A stretch of 64,000 nucleotides of DNA from Enterobacter chuandaensis (GTDB taxonomy: Bacteria; Pseudomonadota; Gammaproteobacteria; Enterobacterales; Enterobacteriaceae). Made by a program: the position numbers and the translations under genes. Shown one piece after another: positions 35,942 through 44,862 of this stretch. The DNA lies in assembly GCF_003594915.1 (NCBI RefSeq), contig NZ_QZCS01000004.1, forward strand, positions 124,001 to 188,000, written 5' to 3'. Positions within the stretch are counted from its first letter, which is position 1. Every line of letters begins with the position of its first letter. Under the pieces are notes generated by a model that worked only from the letters and a program-made list of their open reading frames with translations, was not told where the DNA came from and made no database searches.

Positions 35942-36477
35942 CGGGCGTTCCATTCGTCTCGGGTGATCTCCCACAGCTCGGAGTCCAGCATCCCGCTGAC
36001 GTAGGCTTTCTTTTCCGTTCGGATAAGCCGCATGCCGCTACTGTCTGAAATACGACGGGAGCGGCTGTTAGCGGCGGCCTTCGGGGCACGTAAAACCGGT
36101 TTGTTCAGGGTGTTAAACCAGTAATCCGTCGCCGCAATGCTGGCCTCGCGCATATATCCCTGTCCCTGAAACTCCGGCGCCAGCCAGAATCCGCGGTTGT
36201 TATCGTCAACGTCGTACAAACAGATAATGCCCATCAACGCATCCGGCACCTCACGACGTCGGATGCTCCAGAACCAGGCAATCCCTTTTGCCATATCCGG
36301 CAGCGCGACGTTATTCACATAGTTTTCTGCGCCGTTTTCCGGGTAGGGCCAGGGCACGGAAGAGACCATATAGCGGACAATCTCCCAGCGCGGATAAAGC
36401 TTTTGAATCTGAACCGCATCTTCGGCAACCAGCGGTTTCAGCAGGAGGCGTTCTGTCGTGAGGGTCGGTATTTTCAT
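35929..36477 (-). CDS. RimJ/RimL-type GNAT acetyltransferase
   Basis: 182 residues beginning MKIPTLTTERLLLKPL, the hallmark of RimJ/RimL-like GNATs. Later motifs are RGFWLAPEFQGQGYMREA (acetyl-CoA site) and NSRSRRISDSSGMRLI. It could acetylate a protein N-terminus or a small molecule; substrate is unknown. Confidence 0.85.
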   Translation of the reverse strand: MKIPTLTTERLLLKPLVAEDAVQIQKLYPRWEIVRYMVSSVPWPYPENGAENYVNNVALPDMAKGIAWFWSIRRREVPDALMGIICLYDVDDNNRGFWLAPEFQGQGYMREASIAATDYWFNTLNKPVLRAPKAAANSRSRRISDSSGMRLIRTEKKAYVSGMLDSELWEITRDEWNARQVS

Positions 36478-36580
36478 CTGCGGATCTCCTTATTTAAGCG
36501 TTATGTTTTTGTTTGCGTTCTGGTATTTTCACTTCTATCACATTCTATATACGTTCTGGTCTCTATCCGAAGCGCTTTCC

Positions 36581-36593
36581 AACCGGACCGGTT
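36581..36593. promoter_or_regulatory. Perfect 13-bp palindrome between divergent GNAT genes
   Basis: AACCGG-A-CCGGTT in the 187-bp intergenic region. Possible operator; no regulator can be assigned. Confidence 0.3.
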
Positions 36594-36664
36594 CAGGTTG
36601 AGCTCACACGTCAACTTGGATAAGTGATTACAAGTGCCGCGGAACTAGCAGGGAGAGAGGTGAA

Positions 36665-37135
36665 ATGACGTTACGAAAAGCTAAGCCATCTGAAGCCGAA
36701 ATACTCTGGAATATTCGCAATCAGGCGATTCGTCACGGCTGCAAAACCAGCTACGAGGCTGACGTGATTGCACGCTGGACGCCGGATCTGATGCCCGAGC
36801 ATTACCGCCAAATGGTCATTGAATATCCTTTTTACGTGGTGGAAGACGAGAAGGGCGTGATTGCGGCAACCGGTTATCTGGATCTTGATACACATTGCCT
36901 TGAGGCCATATTCACCTTGCCCGCAGCCACCGGAAAAGGCATGGCGTCCCGAATTATTGAGGCGCTTATACACGAGGCGCGCAGCCACGGCATAACCCGC
37001 CTGAGGTTAGATGCAACGCCTAACGCCCAGACCTTTTATCAGAAGCTGGGGTTCGTGACGCTACGCGAAAACTATCATCACTCGCGTATGGCGGGGGCTG
37101 ATTTACGCTGTTTTGAAATGGCAATCGACTTGTAA
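36665..37135 (+). CDS. GNAT N-acetyltransferase
   Basis: 156 residues; acetyl-CoA motif AIFTLPAATGKGMASRIIEA near residue 80 and C-terminal FYQKLGF. GAGAGAGG before the ATG. It forms a two-gene unit with the next GNAT gene (12-bp gap). Substrate is unknown. Confidence 0.84.
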   Translation: MTLRKAKPSEAEILWNIRNQAIRHGCKTSYEADVIARWTPDLMPEHYRQMVIEYPFYVVEDEKGVIAATGYLDLDTHCLEAIFTLPAATGKGMASRIIEALIHEARSHGITRLRLDATPNAQTFYQKLGFVTLRENYHHSRMAGADLRCFEMAIDL

Positions 37136-37147
37136 TGTGAGGAACGC

Positions 37148-37588
37148 ATGGCTGTCACGGTAAGATCTCTACACGAAGACGACTATTCCCAGTGGCGACC
37201 GCTGTGGGATGGCTACACCCATTTTTATGATTGCTACCTCGAGGAGTCCGTTACCGCATCGACATGGGAAAGGGCGCTCTCAGCGCATTCTCCGATGTTC
37301 TGCCGCGTGGTAGAGAAAGACGCAAAGGTCATCGGTTTCGCAATGTGTGTTCTGCACGAAGGAACCTGGTCAACCGCACCCATCTGCTACCTGGAAGATC
37401 TGTTTGTTGATGCCGCCGAACGCGGTGCTGGAGCAGGAAAAGCGCTCATCGATGCCCTGATAGCGGAAGGAAAGCGCGAAGGGTGGTCAAAGCTCTACTG
37501 GGTCACCCGGGAGAACAATCCGGCGCGTAAACTCTATGACCAATACGGTGACGCTGACGACTACGTCCGCTATCGTCTCTCTCTTTAA
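37148..37588 (+). CDS. GNAT N-acetyltransferase
   Basis: 146 residues; acetyl-CoA motif LEDLFVDAAERGAGAGKALI near residue 80 and LYDQYGDADDYVRY at the C-terminus, resembling the GNAT family often called YhhY/Spd-like. It is co-transcribed with the preceding GNAT gene. Substrate is unknown. Confidence 0.84.
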   Translation: MAVTVRSLHEDDYSQWRPLWDGYTHFYDCYLEESVTASTWERALSAHSPMFCRVVEKDAKVIGFAMCVLHEGTWSTAPICYLEDLFVDAAERGAGAGKALIDALIAEGKREGWSKLYWVTRENNPARKLYDQYGDADDYVRYRLSL

Positions 37589-37597
37589 GGCAAAAAC

Positions 37598-37646
37598 GCC
37601 TGTGTTTGTATCACACTGTATCTGTATTCCGGATACATACACAGGC
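37598..37646. repeat. Large imperfect inverted repeat between GNAT and hydrolase genes
   Basis: 15-bp arms (37598-37612 and 37632-37646) pair at 14 of 15 positions around a 19-nt centre. The region also holds several TGTATC/GATACA hexamers (37607, 37617, 37632). No T run follows. It may be a transcription-stopping hairpin or an operator for the downstream hydrolase-regulator genes. Confidence 0.5.
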
Positions 37647-37733
37647 TTGCAATAAAGTCGTTTCCGCACATATCCGCTATACATTGCGGTGTTGATATAT
37701 CCCCGTGAATTGTACTCAACCGGAGATATCAAC

Positions 37734-38729
37734 ATGTTCAGCAAACTTGCTTACTCAACTCTCGCACTGACCGTTTCTCTTGGAACCGTAATGTCCTGTC
37801 AGGCCGAAGTCACCGGCACAAATTTCGCGGCAGCCTTTGATCACCCGCAGCAAATTAATGCCGGCGATCTTAACGTCGGGTATGTCGACATCGGTCCGAA
37901 AGACGGCCAGCCGGTCATTTTATTACACGGCTGGCCCTACGATATTCACAGCTACGCCGACGTCGCGCCCGCACTGGCGGCAAAAGGCTACCGCGTAATT
38001 GTGCCTTCTCTGCGCGGCTACGGCACTACGCGTTTCCTGTCAGCCAAAACGCCGCGCAACGGCCAGCCTTCCGCAATGGCGAAAGATATTGTGAACCTGA
38101 TGGATGCCCTGAACATTAAACAGGCCGTGTTCGCAGGATACGACTGGGGTGCCCGCACCGCGGATATCGTTGCGGCATTATGGCCAGAGCGCGTTAAGTC
38201 ACTCGTTTCGGTGAGTGGTTATCTCATCAGCAGTCAGCAGATCGGTAAACAGCCGTTGCCGCCAAAAGCGGAGCAGCAGTGGTGGTATCAGTTCTATTTC
38301 GCCACAGAACGCGGTGCTGAAGGCTATGCTAAAAACACCCATGACTTCGCGCGTTTGATCTGGTCTCAGGCCTCGCCGGACTGGAAATTTAGCGACGCAG
38401 TTTTTAACGCCAGCGCCAAATCCCTTGATAACCCGGACCACGTCGCGGTGACGCTCAGTAACTATCGCTGGCGGTTAGGGCTGGAAAAAGGCGAGCGCAA
38501 GTACGATGCCTACGAGCAAAAACTGGCCACGCTGCCAAATATCACCGTACCGACAATCACCATCGAAGGCGGAAACAACGGTGCGCCGCATCCGGCACCG
38601 CAGGCCTACGCGGGTAAATTCACCGGTAAGTATGAACACCGTACCTTCGGCGCAGCCGTGGGGCACAATCCGCCTCAGGAAGATCCGCAGGATTTCGTCA
38701 AGGCAGTTGTTGACGCTGACAAACTCTGA
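37734..38729 (+). CDS. Exported alpha/beta hydrolase
   Basis: 331 residues with an N-terminal signal peptide (to about residue 28, ...VMSCQA) and an alpha/beta-hydrolase fold of the epoxide-hydrolase/dehalogenase type: oxyanion motif HGWPYD, nucleophile elbow GYDWGAR with Asp, and C-terminal His in VGHNPPQEDP. The Asp nucleophile favours epoxide- or halide-cleaving chemistry over esterase. The ATG at 37734 is used because it opens the signal sequence. It precedes a two-component system by 44 bp. Confidence 0.82.
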   Translation: MFSKLAYSTLALTVSLGTVMSCQAEVTGTNFAAAFDHPQQINAGDLNVGYVDIGPKDGQPVILLHGWPYDIHSYADVAPALAAKGYRVIVPSLRGYGTTRFLSAKTPRNGQPSAMAKDIVNLMDALNIKQAVFAGYDWGARTADIVAALWPERVKSLVSVSGYLISSQQIGKQPLPPKAEQQWWYQFYFATERGAEGYAKNTHDFARLIWSQASPDWKFSDAVFNASAKSLDNPDHVAVTLSNYRWRLGLEKGERKYDAYEQKLATLPNITVPTITIEGGNNGAPHPAPQAYAGKFTGKYEHRTFGAAVGHNPPQEDPQDFVKAVVDADKL

Positions 38730-38773
38730 AATGTGCTATTTTCAGTACGTTACCCTTCGGTCTGGAGAGTTCG

Positions 38774-39514
38774 GTGGAGCATATTGATCATATCCTTGTC
38801 GTCGATGACGACAGGGATATTCGTGAACTGATTATCGACTATCTCGTCAAGTCCGGTTATCGCGCCTCTGGCGCGGCAAACGGCAAAGAGATGCGCGTCG
38901 TGCTGGATAAACAGCATATCGACCTGGTGGTGCTGGACGTGATGATGCCCGGGGACGATGGTCTTACATTGTGCAGGCAGCTACGCAGCGGTAAACACAA
39001 AGATTTGCCCATCCTGATGCTGACGGCACGCAACGAGGAGACGGACAGGATCCTGGGTCTGGAAATGGGGGCCGATGATTACGTCGTGAAGCCTTTTGTC
39101 GCGCGGGAATTGCTGGCGCGTATCAAAGCCATTTTACGGCGTTTTCGCACGATGCCGCCCAATTTACAGGTCACGGAGGCAGGGCGGCTGGTGATGTTCG
39201 GGGAATGGCAGCTCGATACCGTTGCCCGTCACCTGATCGACCCGGAAGGAGTTATTGTGGCGCTCAGCGGGGCGGAGTATCGCCTGCTGCGCGTTTTCCT
39301 TGACCATCCTCAGCGCGTATTGACCCGCGATCAGCTGCTCAACCTGACGCAGGGGCGCGACGCCGAGCTGTTTGAACGCTCAATCGACCTTCTGGTTAGC
39401 CGGGTCCGTCAGCGGCTGAATGAAGATGCCCGCACGCCCGCGTATATTAAAACCGTGCGCAGCGAGGGCTACGTATTTACCATGCCGGTTACTATCAAAG
39501 AGGCCAACGAATGA
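38774..39514 (+). CDS. OmpR-family response regulator
   Basis: 246 residues: receiver domain with acidic pocket Asp11-13, phosphoacceptor Asp55 (VVLDVMMPG) and Lys106 (KPF); OmpR/PhoB winged-helix effector in the C-terminal 100 residues (YRLLRVFLDHPQRVLTRDQL). GTG start after GGAGAG. Overlaps the kinase gene by ATGA. Likely controls the adjacent hydrolase or DipZ genes (inference). Confidence 0.88.
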   Translation: MEHIDHILVVDDDRDIRELIIDYLVKSGYRASGAANGKEMRVVLDKQHIDLVVLDVMMPGDDGLTLCRQLRSGKHKDLPILMLTARNEETDRILGLEMGADDYVVKPFVARELLARIKAILRRFRTMPPNLQVTEAGRLVMFGEWQLDTVARHLIDPEGVIVALSGAEYRLLRVFLDHPQRVLTRDQLLNLTQGRDAELFERSIDLLVSRVRQRLNEDARTPAYIKTVRSEGYVFTMPVTIKEANE

Positions 39515-40809
39515 CACTCTGGCCACGCTCTCTGCTGGCCCGCCTGCTGATCATTGTGCTTCCCGGCCTGTTGCTGGCCAACGCCCTGAGCCTGACGCTG
39601 GTCATGATTGAACGCATGCACAGCGCACGCACGGTGATGCTCGGTAATCTGGAATACGATGTCGCAACCAGCGTGGCCATTTTAGACCGCTTGCCGGCCA
39701 ATGAACGTGCGGCCTGGCTGCCGCGCCTCGAACGGGGCAATTATCGTTACATCCTCGGTCCAGGGGAACCCGGCAACGCGCCGACGGACAAGCGTTCGCG
39801 GGACGCCATCCGTACCTTAAAAGCGACGCTCGAAGCACAGTACCCGCTCAGCTTCACCGCTGTTCCCGGGCCCATTTCGCACATTCAGGCGCACCTTAGG
39901 TTACGCGACGGCGCGCCGTTGACCATTGACCTGATCCCACGCATGCCGCCGGTCGCCAGCTGGCTACCCGTTGTCCTTATCCTGCAGCTGTTGTTGCTTG
40001 CGGCCTGCTCCTGGATCGCCGTGCGGCAGGTGATTCGGCCTTTTTCGCAATTCACCCGCGCGGTTGACTCTCTGGACCCGGCGGCCAGCACGCCGATGAC
40101 GGAAAAGGGGCCGCTGGAGGTGCAAAGGGCCGCCCATGCCTTCAACGCGATGCAGGCGCGTATCCAGTCTTATCTCAGGGAGCGGGCGCAGATTCTGGCC
40201 TCCATTTCGCACGATCTGCAGACGCCGATCACCCGCATGAAGCTGCGCGTCGAAATGGCGGAGCAGCCTGAACTTCGCGACAAGCTCTTAAACGATCTTG
40301 ATAATATGTCGCGCCTGGTGCGGGAGGGTATAGCGTATGCCCGGTCATCAGAATCCCTGGAAGAGACCTCGCTGAAGCTGGAACTGAACGCCTGGATCAA
40401 CAGCATCGCCTGCGATTATCAGGACATCGGAAAAAACGTGCAGTTTCAGGCAGGCGAGACCCGTATACCCATTGTGACGCGGCCGCAGGCGCTTCGTCGG
40501 GTGATGACCAACCTGCTGGATAACGCCCTGAAATTTGGCGACTACGCCACCATTACCATTGATGACTCGACTACCGGAGAGGTGGTGATTCACATTATGG
40601 ACGGCGGGCCGGGAATACCGGATGCCGAGCTGGAGGCGGTATTACAGCCGTTTTATCGGGTAGAAACATCACGCAACCGCGACACCGGCGGGACAGGACT
40701 CGGCCTGGCGATCGCTGCGCAGCTCACCGCTCAGCTGGACGGAAAGCTAAAGCTGGCGAACCGCGCACAGGGCGGGCTGGACGTTTCGATTACTCTCCCG
40801 CGCCGTTAA
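39511..40809 (+). CDS. Sensor histidine kinase
   Basis: 432 residues: TM1 near 8-30, a periplasmic domain of about 115 residues, TM2 (about 150-172), HAMP, H-box SISHDLQTPITRM with phospho-His234, N-box DNALKFGD, and G-boxes DGGPGIPD and GGTGLGLA. EnvZ-like architecture. Stimulus is unknown; DipZ next door hints at a redox or oxidant cue. Confidence 0.88.
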   Translation: MTLWPRSLLARLLIIVLPGLLLANALSLTLVMIERMHSARTVMLGNLEYDVATSVAILDRLPANERAAWLPRLERGNYRYILGPGEPGNAPTDKRSRDAIRTLKATLEAQYPLSFTAVPGPISHIQAHLRLRDGAPLTIDLIPRMPPVASWLPVVLILQLLLLAACSWIAVRQVIRPFSQFTRAVDSLDPAASTPMTEKGPLEVQRAAHAFNAMQARIQSYLRERAQILASISHDLQTPITRMKLRVEMAEQPELRDKLLNDLDNMSRLVREGIAYARSSESLEETSLKLELNAWINSIACDYQDIGKNVQFQAGETRIPIVTRPQALRRVMTNLLDNALKFGDYATITIDDSTTGEVVIHIMDGGPGIPDAELEAVLQPFYRVETSRNRDTGGTGLGLAIAAQLTAQLDGKLKLANRAQGGLDVSITLPRR

Positions 40810-40944
40810 TTGTACGGTTCTGTATCTTCGCGCATGGGCGATACAGAGCCAGACAAAACCCACGCTTTTACACATATCCTGAACACATCCGTACGTTGAA
40901 ATAGCCTCACTGCAGCGTCGCAGGACTTGTATTGTGAGGTGTCT

Positions 40945-42135
40945 ATGTTTCTGATAATTGCTTTCCTGGGCGGGATGATAAGCCTGCTCAGTCCATGTAC
41001 GCTCCCGGTTATTCCTCTTCTGTTCGCCGGTTTTCAGGGGCAGCGGCGACACATTCTGGCGCTGCTCGCGGGGATGATCGTCATGTTCACCCTGGTGGCG
41101 ATGGCCGTCACCGTTGCCAGCGAGTGGATAGCAGAGGCAACTATCGTCGGGCGCTGGATCGCGCTTATCGTCCTGGCCACGGCCGCGCTGGCGTTAATTT
41201 TTCCCTCCTTCGCCCAGCGCATCGCCGGGCCTGCGGTCAGCGCGGGAAATCTCCTGAATAGCCGAAGCGGTAAGACGCGCGGTATGGTTTCCGCTTTTCT
41301 GGCCGGTCTGGCGGTCGGGCTGCTCTGGTCTCCCTGCGCGGGGCCTATTCTTGGCGCCATTTTCAGCATCAATATTGCAGGGCATTCAGCCATCGCCACC
41401 GGGGCGTTGCTGGCCGCCTACGGTAGCGGCTGCGCGCTGATGCTCGGCCTGCTGGTTCTCGGTGGCCGCACGCTGATGGCACCGCTGAGAGCAAAATCTT
41501 CGCTGATGGAAAGGTTACGTCAGGCCGCGGGCGTGGCGATGTTAGCGGCTGTCGTCGTTAATGCCACCGGAATGACCTCGGCTCTGAAAGGCGCAAACGG
41601 CGTGGCGGATCGCCTTGAAACCACGCTGCTGAACCTGGCAAAACCGGTCAATCAACCGGCGAAGCTCCAGCCGGTCGTTATGACCGAGCCCAGCAGTCAG
41701 CTGCCTTCGTTAAGCGGTGGAACGGGGTGGGTAAACGGTGACCCTGTCACGTCTGAAGCATTGCGAGGGAAGGTGGTTCTGATCGATTTTTGGACATGGG
41801 ACTGCATTAACTGCCAGCATACGCTTCCACACGTGCGTGACTGGGCGACAACGTACCAGTCTCAGGGGCTGGTCGTCATCGGTGTTCACACGCCGGAATA
41901 CCCCTGGGAAAAACCGATCGCCTCGGTGAAAAATGCGGTTAATAAATGGCAGCTGCCGTACCGGGTCGTAACGGATAACAATTACCAGATCTGGAACGCT
42001 TTCGGCAACCAGTACTGGCCCGCGCACTACTATTTCGATGCTAAAGGGCAGCTCCGCTATACCTCATTTGGCGAAGGAAATTATGAGCAGCAGGAAAAGG
42101 TTATCCAGCAGCTGCTCAAAGAAGCCCGTTCATAG
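40945..42135 (+). CDS. DipZ-type cytochrome c biogenesis/thioredoxin fusion
   Basis: 396 residues: an N-terminal CcdA/DsbD-type membrane domain of six helices with the redox Cys pair Cys18 (LSPCTLPV) and Cys131 (WSPCAGPI), then a periplasmic thioredoxin domain with CINC (Cys287, Cys290) and a possible carbohydrate-binding-like tail. It would move electrons from cytoplasmic thioredoxin to periplasmic disulfides or peroxides. ATG at 40945 follows GAGG; an earlier TTG was rejected. Downstream of the two-component system, same strand. Confidence 0.85.
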   Translation: MFLIIAFLGGMISLLSPCTLPVIPLLFAGFQGQRRHILALLAGMIVMFTLVAMAVTVASEWIAEATIVGRWIALIVLATAALALIFPSFAQRIAGPAVSAGNLLNSRSGKTRGMVSAFLAGLAVGLLWSPCAGPILGAIFSINIAGHSAIATGALLAAYGSGCALMLGLLVLGGRTLMAPLRAKSSLMERLRQAAGVAMLAAVVVNATGMTSALKGANGVADRLETTLLNLAKPVNQPAKLQPVVMTEPSSQLPSLSGGTGWVNGDPVTSEALRGKVVLIDFWTWDCINCQHTLPHVRDWATTYQSQGLVVIGVHTPEYPWEKPIASVKNAVNKWQLPYRVVTDNNYQIWNAFGNQYWPAHYYFDAKGQLRYTSFGEGNYEQQEKVIQQLLKEARS

Positions 42136-42141
42136 CCCCGT

Positions 42142-42900
42142 TCAGGGCTGACGCTGAGCCACCATAAACAGCCGTGGAAAAGCCAGCAGTATCTGCCCGT
42201 TTTCCTGGAGCGGATACTGCTCTTCCAGCAGTTCATGGTAGCGTTCCAGGAATCGATGCTGCTCGCTCTCGTTCAGTTCCTGGAGCCACGGGCGCAAACC
42301 GGTGGCGCTTACCCAGTCAATAATGGCCTGGTGGGAGCGCATTTTATGGAAATAGGTTGTCCGCCAGATATCCACTTCGCAACCGGCCTCCGACAAAATA
42401 TCGTAATAGGCATGTACGCCAGGCAGCGGTTCGCGGCCACGGTCCGGGTAGCCTTGCTCAAGGGCCACTTCACGCATCGCGACATGCGTGGGCTCAAGCC
42501 AGTTGTCCGGCATCTGGATCGCCAGCACGCCATTGAGCGTGAGCAGTGACACCAGGTGCGGCAGGAGATCGTAATGGTCAGGGATCCACTGTAGCGATGC
42601 GTTCGCATAGATGAGTTTCAACGGCTGGCCTGGCTTGTACTGGCGGATATCAGCCTCAACAAAGTGGCAGTCGGGCAGCGCATTACGTGCCTCTTCCAGC
42701 ATCGCCGGTGAGTTATCGACCCCGGTGATCTGCGATGACGGCCAGCGGTGCCGCAACAGCGCGGTGCTGTTTCCCGGCCCACAGCCCAAATCGGCGATGG
42801 TGCCGACGTCACTCAGTGGAATTCTGGCAAGCAGCTCGGCGGCAGGGCGCGTTCGTTCAGCGCCGTATTGCAGATAAAGAGAAGGGTTCCAGTCGGCCAT
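42142..42900 (-). CDS. tam: Trans-aconitate 2-methyltransferase Tam
   Basis: 252-residue SAM-dependent methyltransferase, the same length as E. coli Tam. Motif I is [15 protein letters not shown]; other conserved parts are [11 protein letters not shown] and [11 protein letters not shown]. It methylates trans-aconitate, an aconitase inhibitor. It sits next to the yneE/uxaB region, as in E. coli, but separated here by inserted genes. Confidence 0.93.
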   Translation of the reverse strand: MADWNPSLYLQYGAERTRPAAELLARIPLSDVGTIADLGCGPGNSTALLRHRWPSSQITGVDNSPAMLEEARNALPDCHFVEADIRQYKPGQPLKLIYANASLQWIPDHYDLLPHLVSLLTLNGVLAIQMPDNWLEPTHVAMREVALEQGYPDRGREPLPGVHAYYDILSEAGCEVDIWRTTYFHKMRSHQAIIDWVSATGLRPWLQELNESEQHRFLERYHELLEEQYPLQENGQILLAFPRLFMVAQRQP

Positions 42901-42976
42901 CTTCAGATCTCCGTTTTGCGTGTTTCAGGAAGGATAGCACAGGCCGACACCTGCACCGGAACAGGCGTCGGGCAGG

Positions 42977-43561
42977 TTACAGAATGCCTTTCAGAGCAAC
43001 GTGATAGAGCAGCATGATGGTTTTTCCGTCGACGATTTTACCCGTATCAATTCCCCGCAATGCCTCTTCAAAGGGCATTTCCAGCACGTCGATATCTTCT
43101 CCCTCCGCTTTGATACCGCCGCCTGCGCTGGTTTTGTCCTTCGGCTGATACTCGGCAATATAGAAATAGAGTTTCTCCGTGACGGAGCCTGGGCTCATGT
43201 AGGCTTCAAAGATTTTCTGCACGCTCGACACCTTAAACCCGGTCTCTTCTTCCGCTTCAGCCTTAATGCGACTTTCCGGATCCATGTTATCGAGCAAACC
43301 GGCCGCCGCCTCAATCAGATCGTCCTCATGGCCATTAATGAACACCGGAAAGCGGAACTGGCGGGTCAGAATCACCGTTTTTTGGTCACGGTTGTAGAGC
43401 AGGATCGTGGCACCGTTCCCGCGGTCATAAACTTCACGCGTTTGCCGCTGCCATTCGCCATCGCGTCTCTGCAGGTCAAAGGTATATTTTTTAAGTAAGT
43501 ACCAGTTATCGGACAGGGTTTCACTGTCAATGATGCGCACATCTGCACGTTTTGATTGCAC
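42977..43561 (-). CDS. NudK-type Nudix hydrolase (GDP-mannose/nucleotide-sugar pyrophosphatase-like)
   Basis: 194 residues resembling NudK (REVYDRGNGATILLYN, GLLDN, EAEEETGF, YMSPGSVTEKLYFYIAEYQ). The Nudix catalytic glutamates are present in EAEEETG, though the usual Arg before them is Ala and the upstream Glu is Asp, so it may be a NudK paralogue with a different substrate. GTG start after a perfect AGGAGG. Divergent from a DeoR-family gene. Its promoter block is repeated in front of the DUF4406 gene. Confidence 0.82.
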   Translation of the reverse strand: MQSKRADVRIIDSETLSDNWYLLKKYTFDLQRRDGEWQRQTREVYDRGNGATILLYNRDQKTVILTRQFRFPVFINGHEDDLIEAAAGLLDNMDPESRIKAEAEEETGFKVSSVQKIFEAYMSPGSVTEKLYFYIAEYQPKDKTSAGGGIKAEGEDIDVLEMPFEEALRGIDTGKIVDGKTIMLLYHVALKGIL

Positions 43562-43589
43562 GTTTCGTCCTCCTTACGTAGAGTAACTA

Positions 43590-43619
43590 TCAATATCAGC
43601 ATTAACGTGCAGTTTCAAG
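43590..43619 (-). promoter_or_regulatory. Promoter/operator block of the Nudix gene (copy A)
   Basis: Minus strand: TTGAAA (-35, 43618-43613), 17-bp spacer CTGCACGTTAATGCTGA, TATTGA (-10, 43595-43590). The 25-bp part 43595-43619 matches copy B at 22 of 25 positions. It also lies just upstream of the divergent DeoR gene. Confidence 0.65.
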
Positions 43620-43647
43620 ATTAAACATGCAAGATCAGGAATCCAGG

Positions 43648-44409
43648 ATGCTCACCAGTCAGCGAAAACAGTTAATCCTTGAAAAGCTCGGCGCCGAAGG
43701 TCAGGTCCAGTCAAAAGCGCTCAGCATTCTCTTCGACGTCTCTGAAGACACCATCCGACGCGATTTGCGCGAGCTGGCAGCAGAAGGGCGTTTACAGCGG
43801 GTTCACGGCGGCGCGCTGCCGTCGTCTTCCGCTATTGTGCCTTTCGCGGAACGACAGTCCGTTAAAATGGATGCCAAAAGAAAGGTGGCGCAGAAGGGAG
43901 CGCAGCTGATTTCTTCAGGCCAGGTGGTGATCGTTGACGGTGGAACGACCACCTCAGAACTGATCGCCTTTTTACCGCATGACCTGCGCATTACCGTGGT
44001 GACGCACAGTCCGAGCATTGCCCTGGGGCTTGTTAATCATCCTTTTATTGAGGTGATTCTGATCGGCGGCCGTTTGTATAAACACTCGATTGTCGCCGTC
44101 GGCGCGGCGGCCATCGAAGGTATCGAAAATATTCATGCGGATCTGTTCTTTATGGGCGTGACCGGCATCCATCCGGAAGCAGGCCTGACGACCGGAGATT
44201 TCGAAGAGGCGAACATCAAACGTGCATTTTCCGGCAGAGCCGCCGAGACGGTTGTCCTGGCGTCGCCGGAAAAAATAAATACGGCGTCATCATTTGTGAT
44301 TGGCGATGTGGCACTGGCGAATACGATTGTGGTTGAAGGCGATACCGATCAAGGCTGGATTACGGCAGTATCGGAAAAAGGGGTATCGGTCGTATTGGCT
44401 AACGCGTGA
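43648..44409 (+). CDS. DeoR/GlpR-family transcriptional regulator
   Basis: 253 residues: DeoR-type helix-turn-helix at the N-terminus (RKQLILEKLGAEGQVQSKAL, DTIRRDLRELAAEGRLQRVHGGALP) and a sugar-isomerase-like effector domain with the DGGTTTSELI phosphate-binding loop. The ligand is likely a phosphorylated sugar or nucleotide fragment. ATG at 43648 follows CCAGG. It faces away from the Nudix gene and towards the DUF4406 gene, both of which share one promoter block, so it is the obvious candidate regulator of both. Confidence 0.86.
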   Translation: MLTSQRKQLILEKLGAEGQVQSKALSILFDVSEDTIRRDLRELAAEGRLQRVHGGALPSSSAIVPFAERQSVKMDAKRKVAQKGAQLISSGQVVIVDGGTTTSELIAFLPHDLRITVVTHSPSIALGLVNHPFIEVILIGGRLYKHSIVAVGAAAIEGIENIHADLFFMGVTGIHPEAGLTTGDFEEANIKRAFSGRAAETVVLASPEKINTASSFVIGDVALANTIVVEGDTDQGWITAVSEKGVSVVLANA

Positions 44410-44430
44410 GCCAGCCAGAAACTGGCTGGC
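44410..44430. terminator. Hairpin between convergent deoR-type and DUF4406 genes
   Basis: Perfect 9-bp stem GCCAGCCAG-AAA-CTGGCTGGC starting at the last base of the regulator stop codon; no T run, so termination efficiency is uncertain. Confidence 0.5.
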
Positions 44431-44440
44431 GCGGGCGCCG

Positions 44441-44803
44441 TTAAGCCTGAGGAATGCTTTCAAGCGTGGTATAAATCGTGAGGCCGTGTTTCCGGGCAAC
44501 CTCTATGTCCATATCCGCGCCCTGAGACGCGCCGGCAATACGATAAATCGCATCGCATTTTGCGATAAGCCGGTGTGCAACGGGATACAGCATCGATTCT
44601 GCAATTTCATCGCCAACCGACGTCGAGCCCGCGGCCTTCGCCAGTGGAAGCGCCAGCCATTCACCAATCACCGGAACGTGGCCGCGCTGGTAAACGGCTA
44701 ATGCAGCTCGTTCAAGACGGGCAAGATTTTCATCAATGCGGGCCTGAATGCCATCGGTACCGCTTCGATAGGGGCCAGCAATCAAAATCAACTGTTGCGT
44801 CAT
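44441..44803 (-). CDS. DUF4406 protein, nucleoside 2-deoxyribosyltransferase-like
   Basis: 120-residue cytoplasmic protein. The fold signature resembles nucleoside deoxyribosyltransferases: LILIAGPYRSG at the N-terminus, IGEWLALPLAK, and CDAIYRIAGASQGADMDIEVARK carrying the Asp and Glu typical of that family. ATG at 44803 follows GAGG; a GTG two codons earlier is possible. Enzyme activity is unproven. It shares a promoter/operator block with the Nudix gene. Confidence 0.78.
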   Translation of the reverse strand: MTQQLILIAGPYRSGTDGIQARIDENLARLERAALAVYQRGHVPVIGEWLALPLAKAAGSTSVGDEIAESMLYPVAHRLIAKCDAIYRIAGASQGADMDIEVARKHGLTIYTTLESIPQA

Positions 44804-44862
44804 ATCCACCTCGTTAAGTGTTTTTGCATGAAGTTGCAGGTTTGTGTGTCATATCACGAGGA

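Noticed and set aside
37601..37616. CRP site at TGTGTTTGTATCACA
   Set aside because: Half-sites are separated by 5 rather than 6 bp, and the sequence is better explained as part of the larger inverted repeat.
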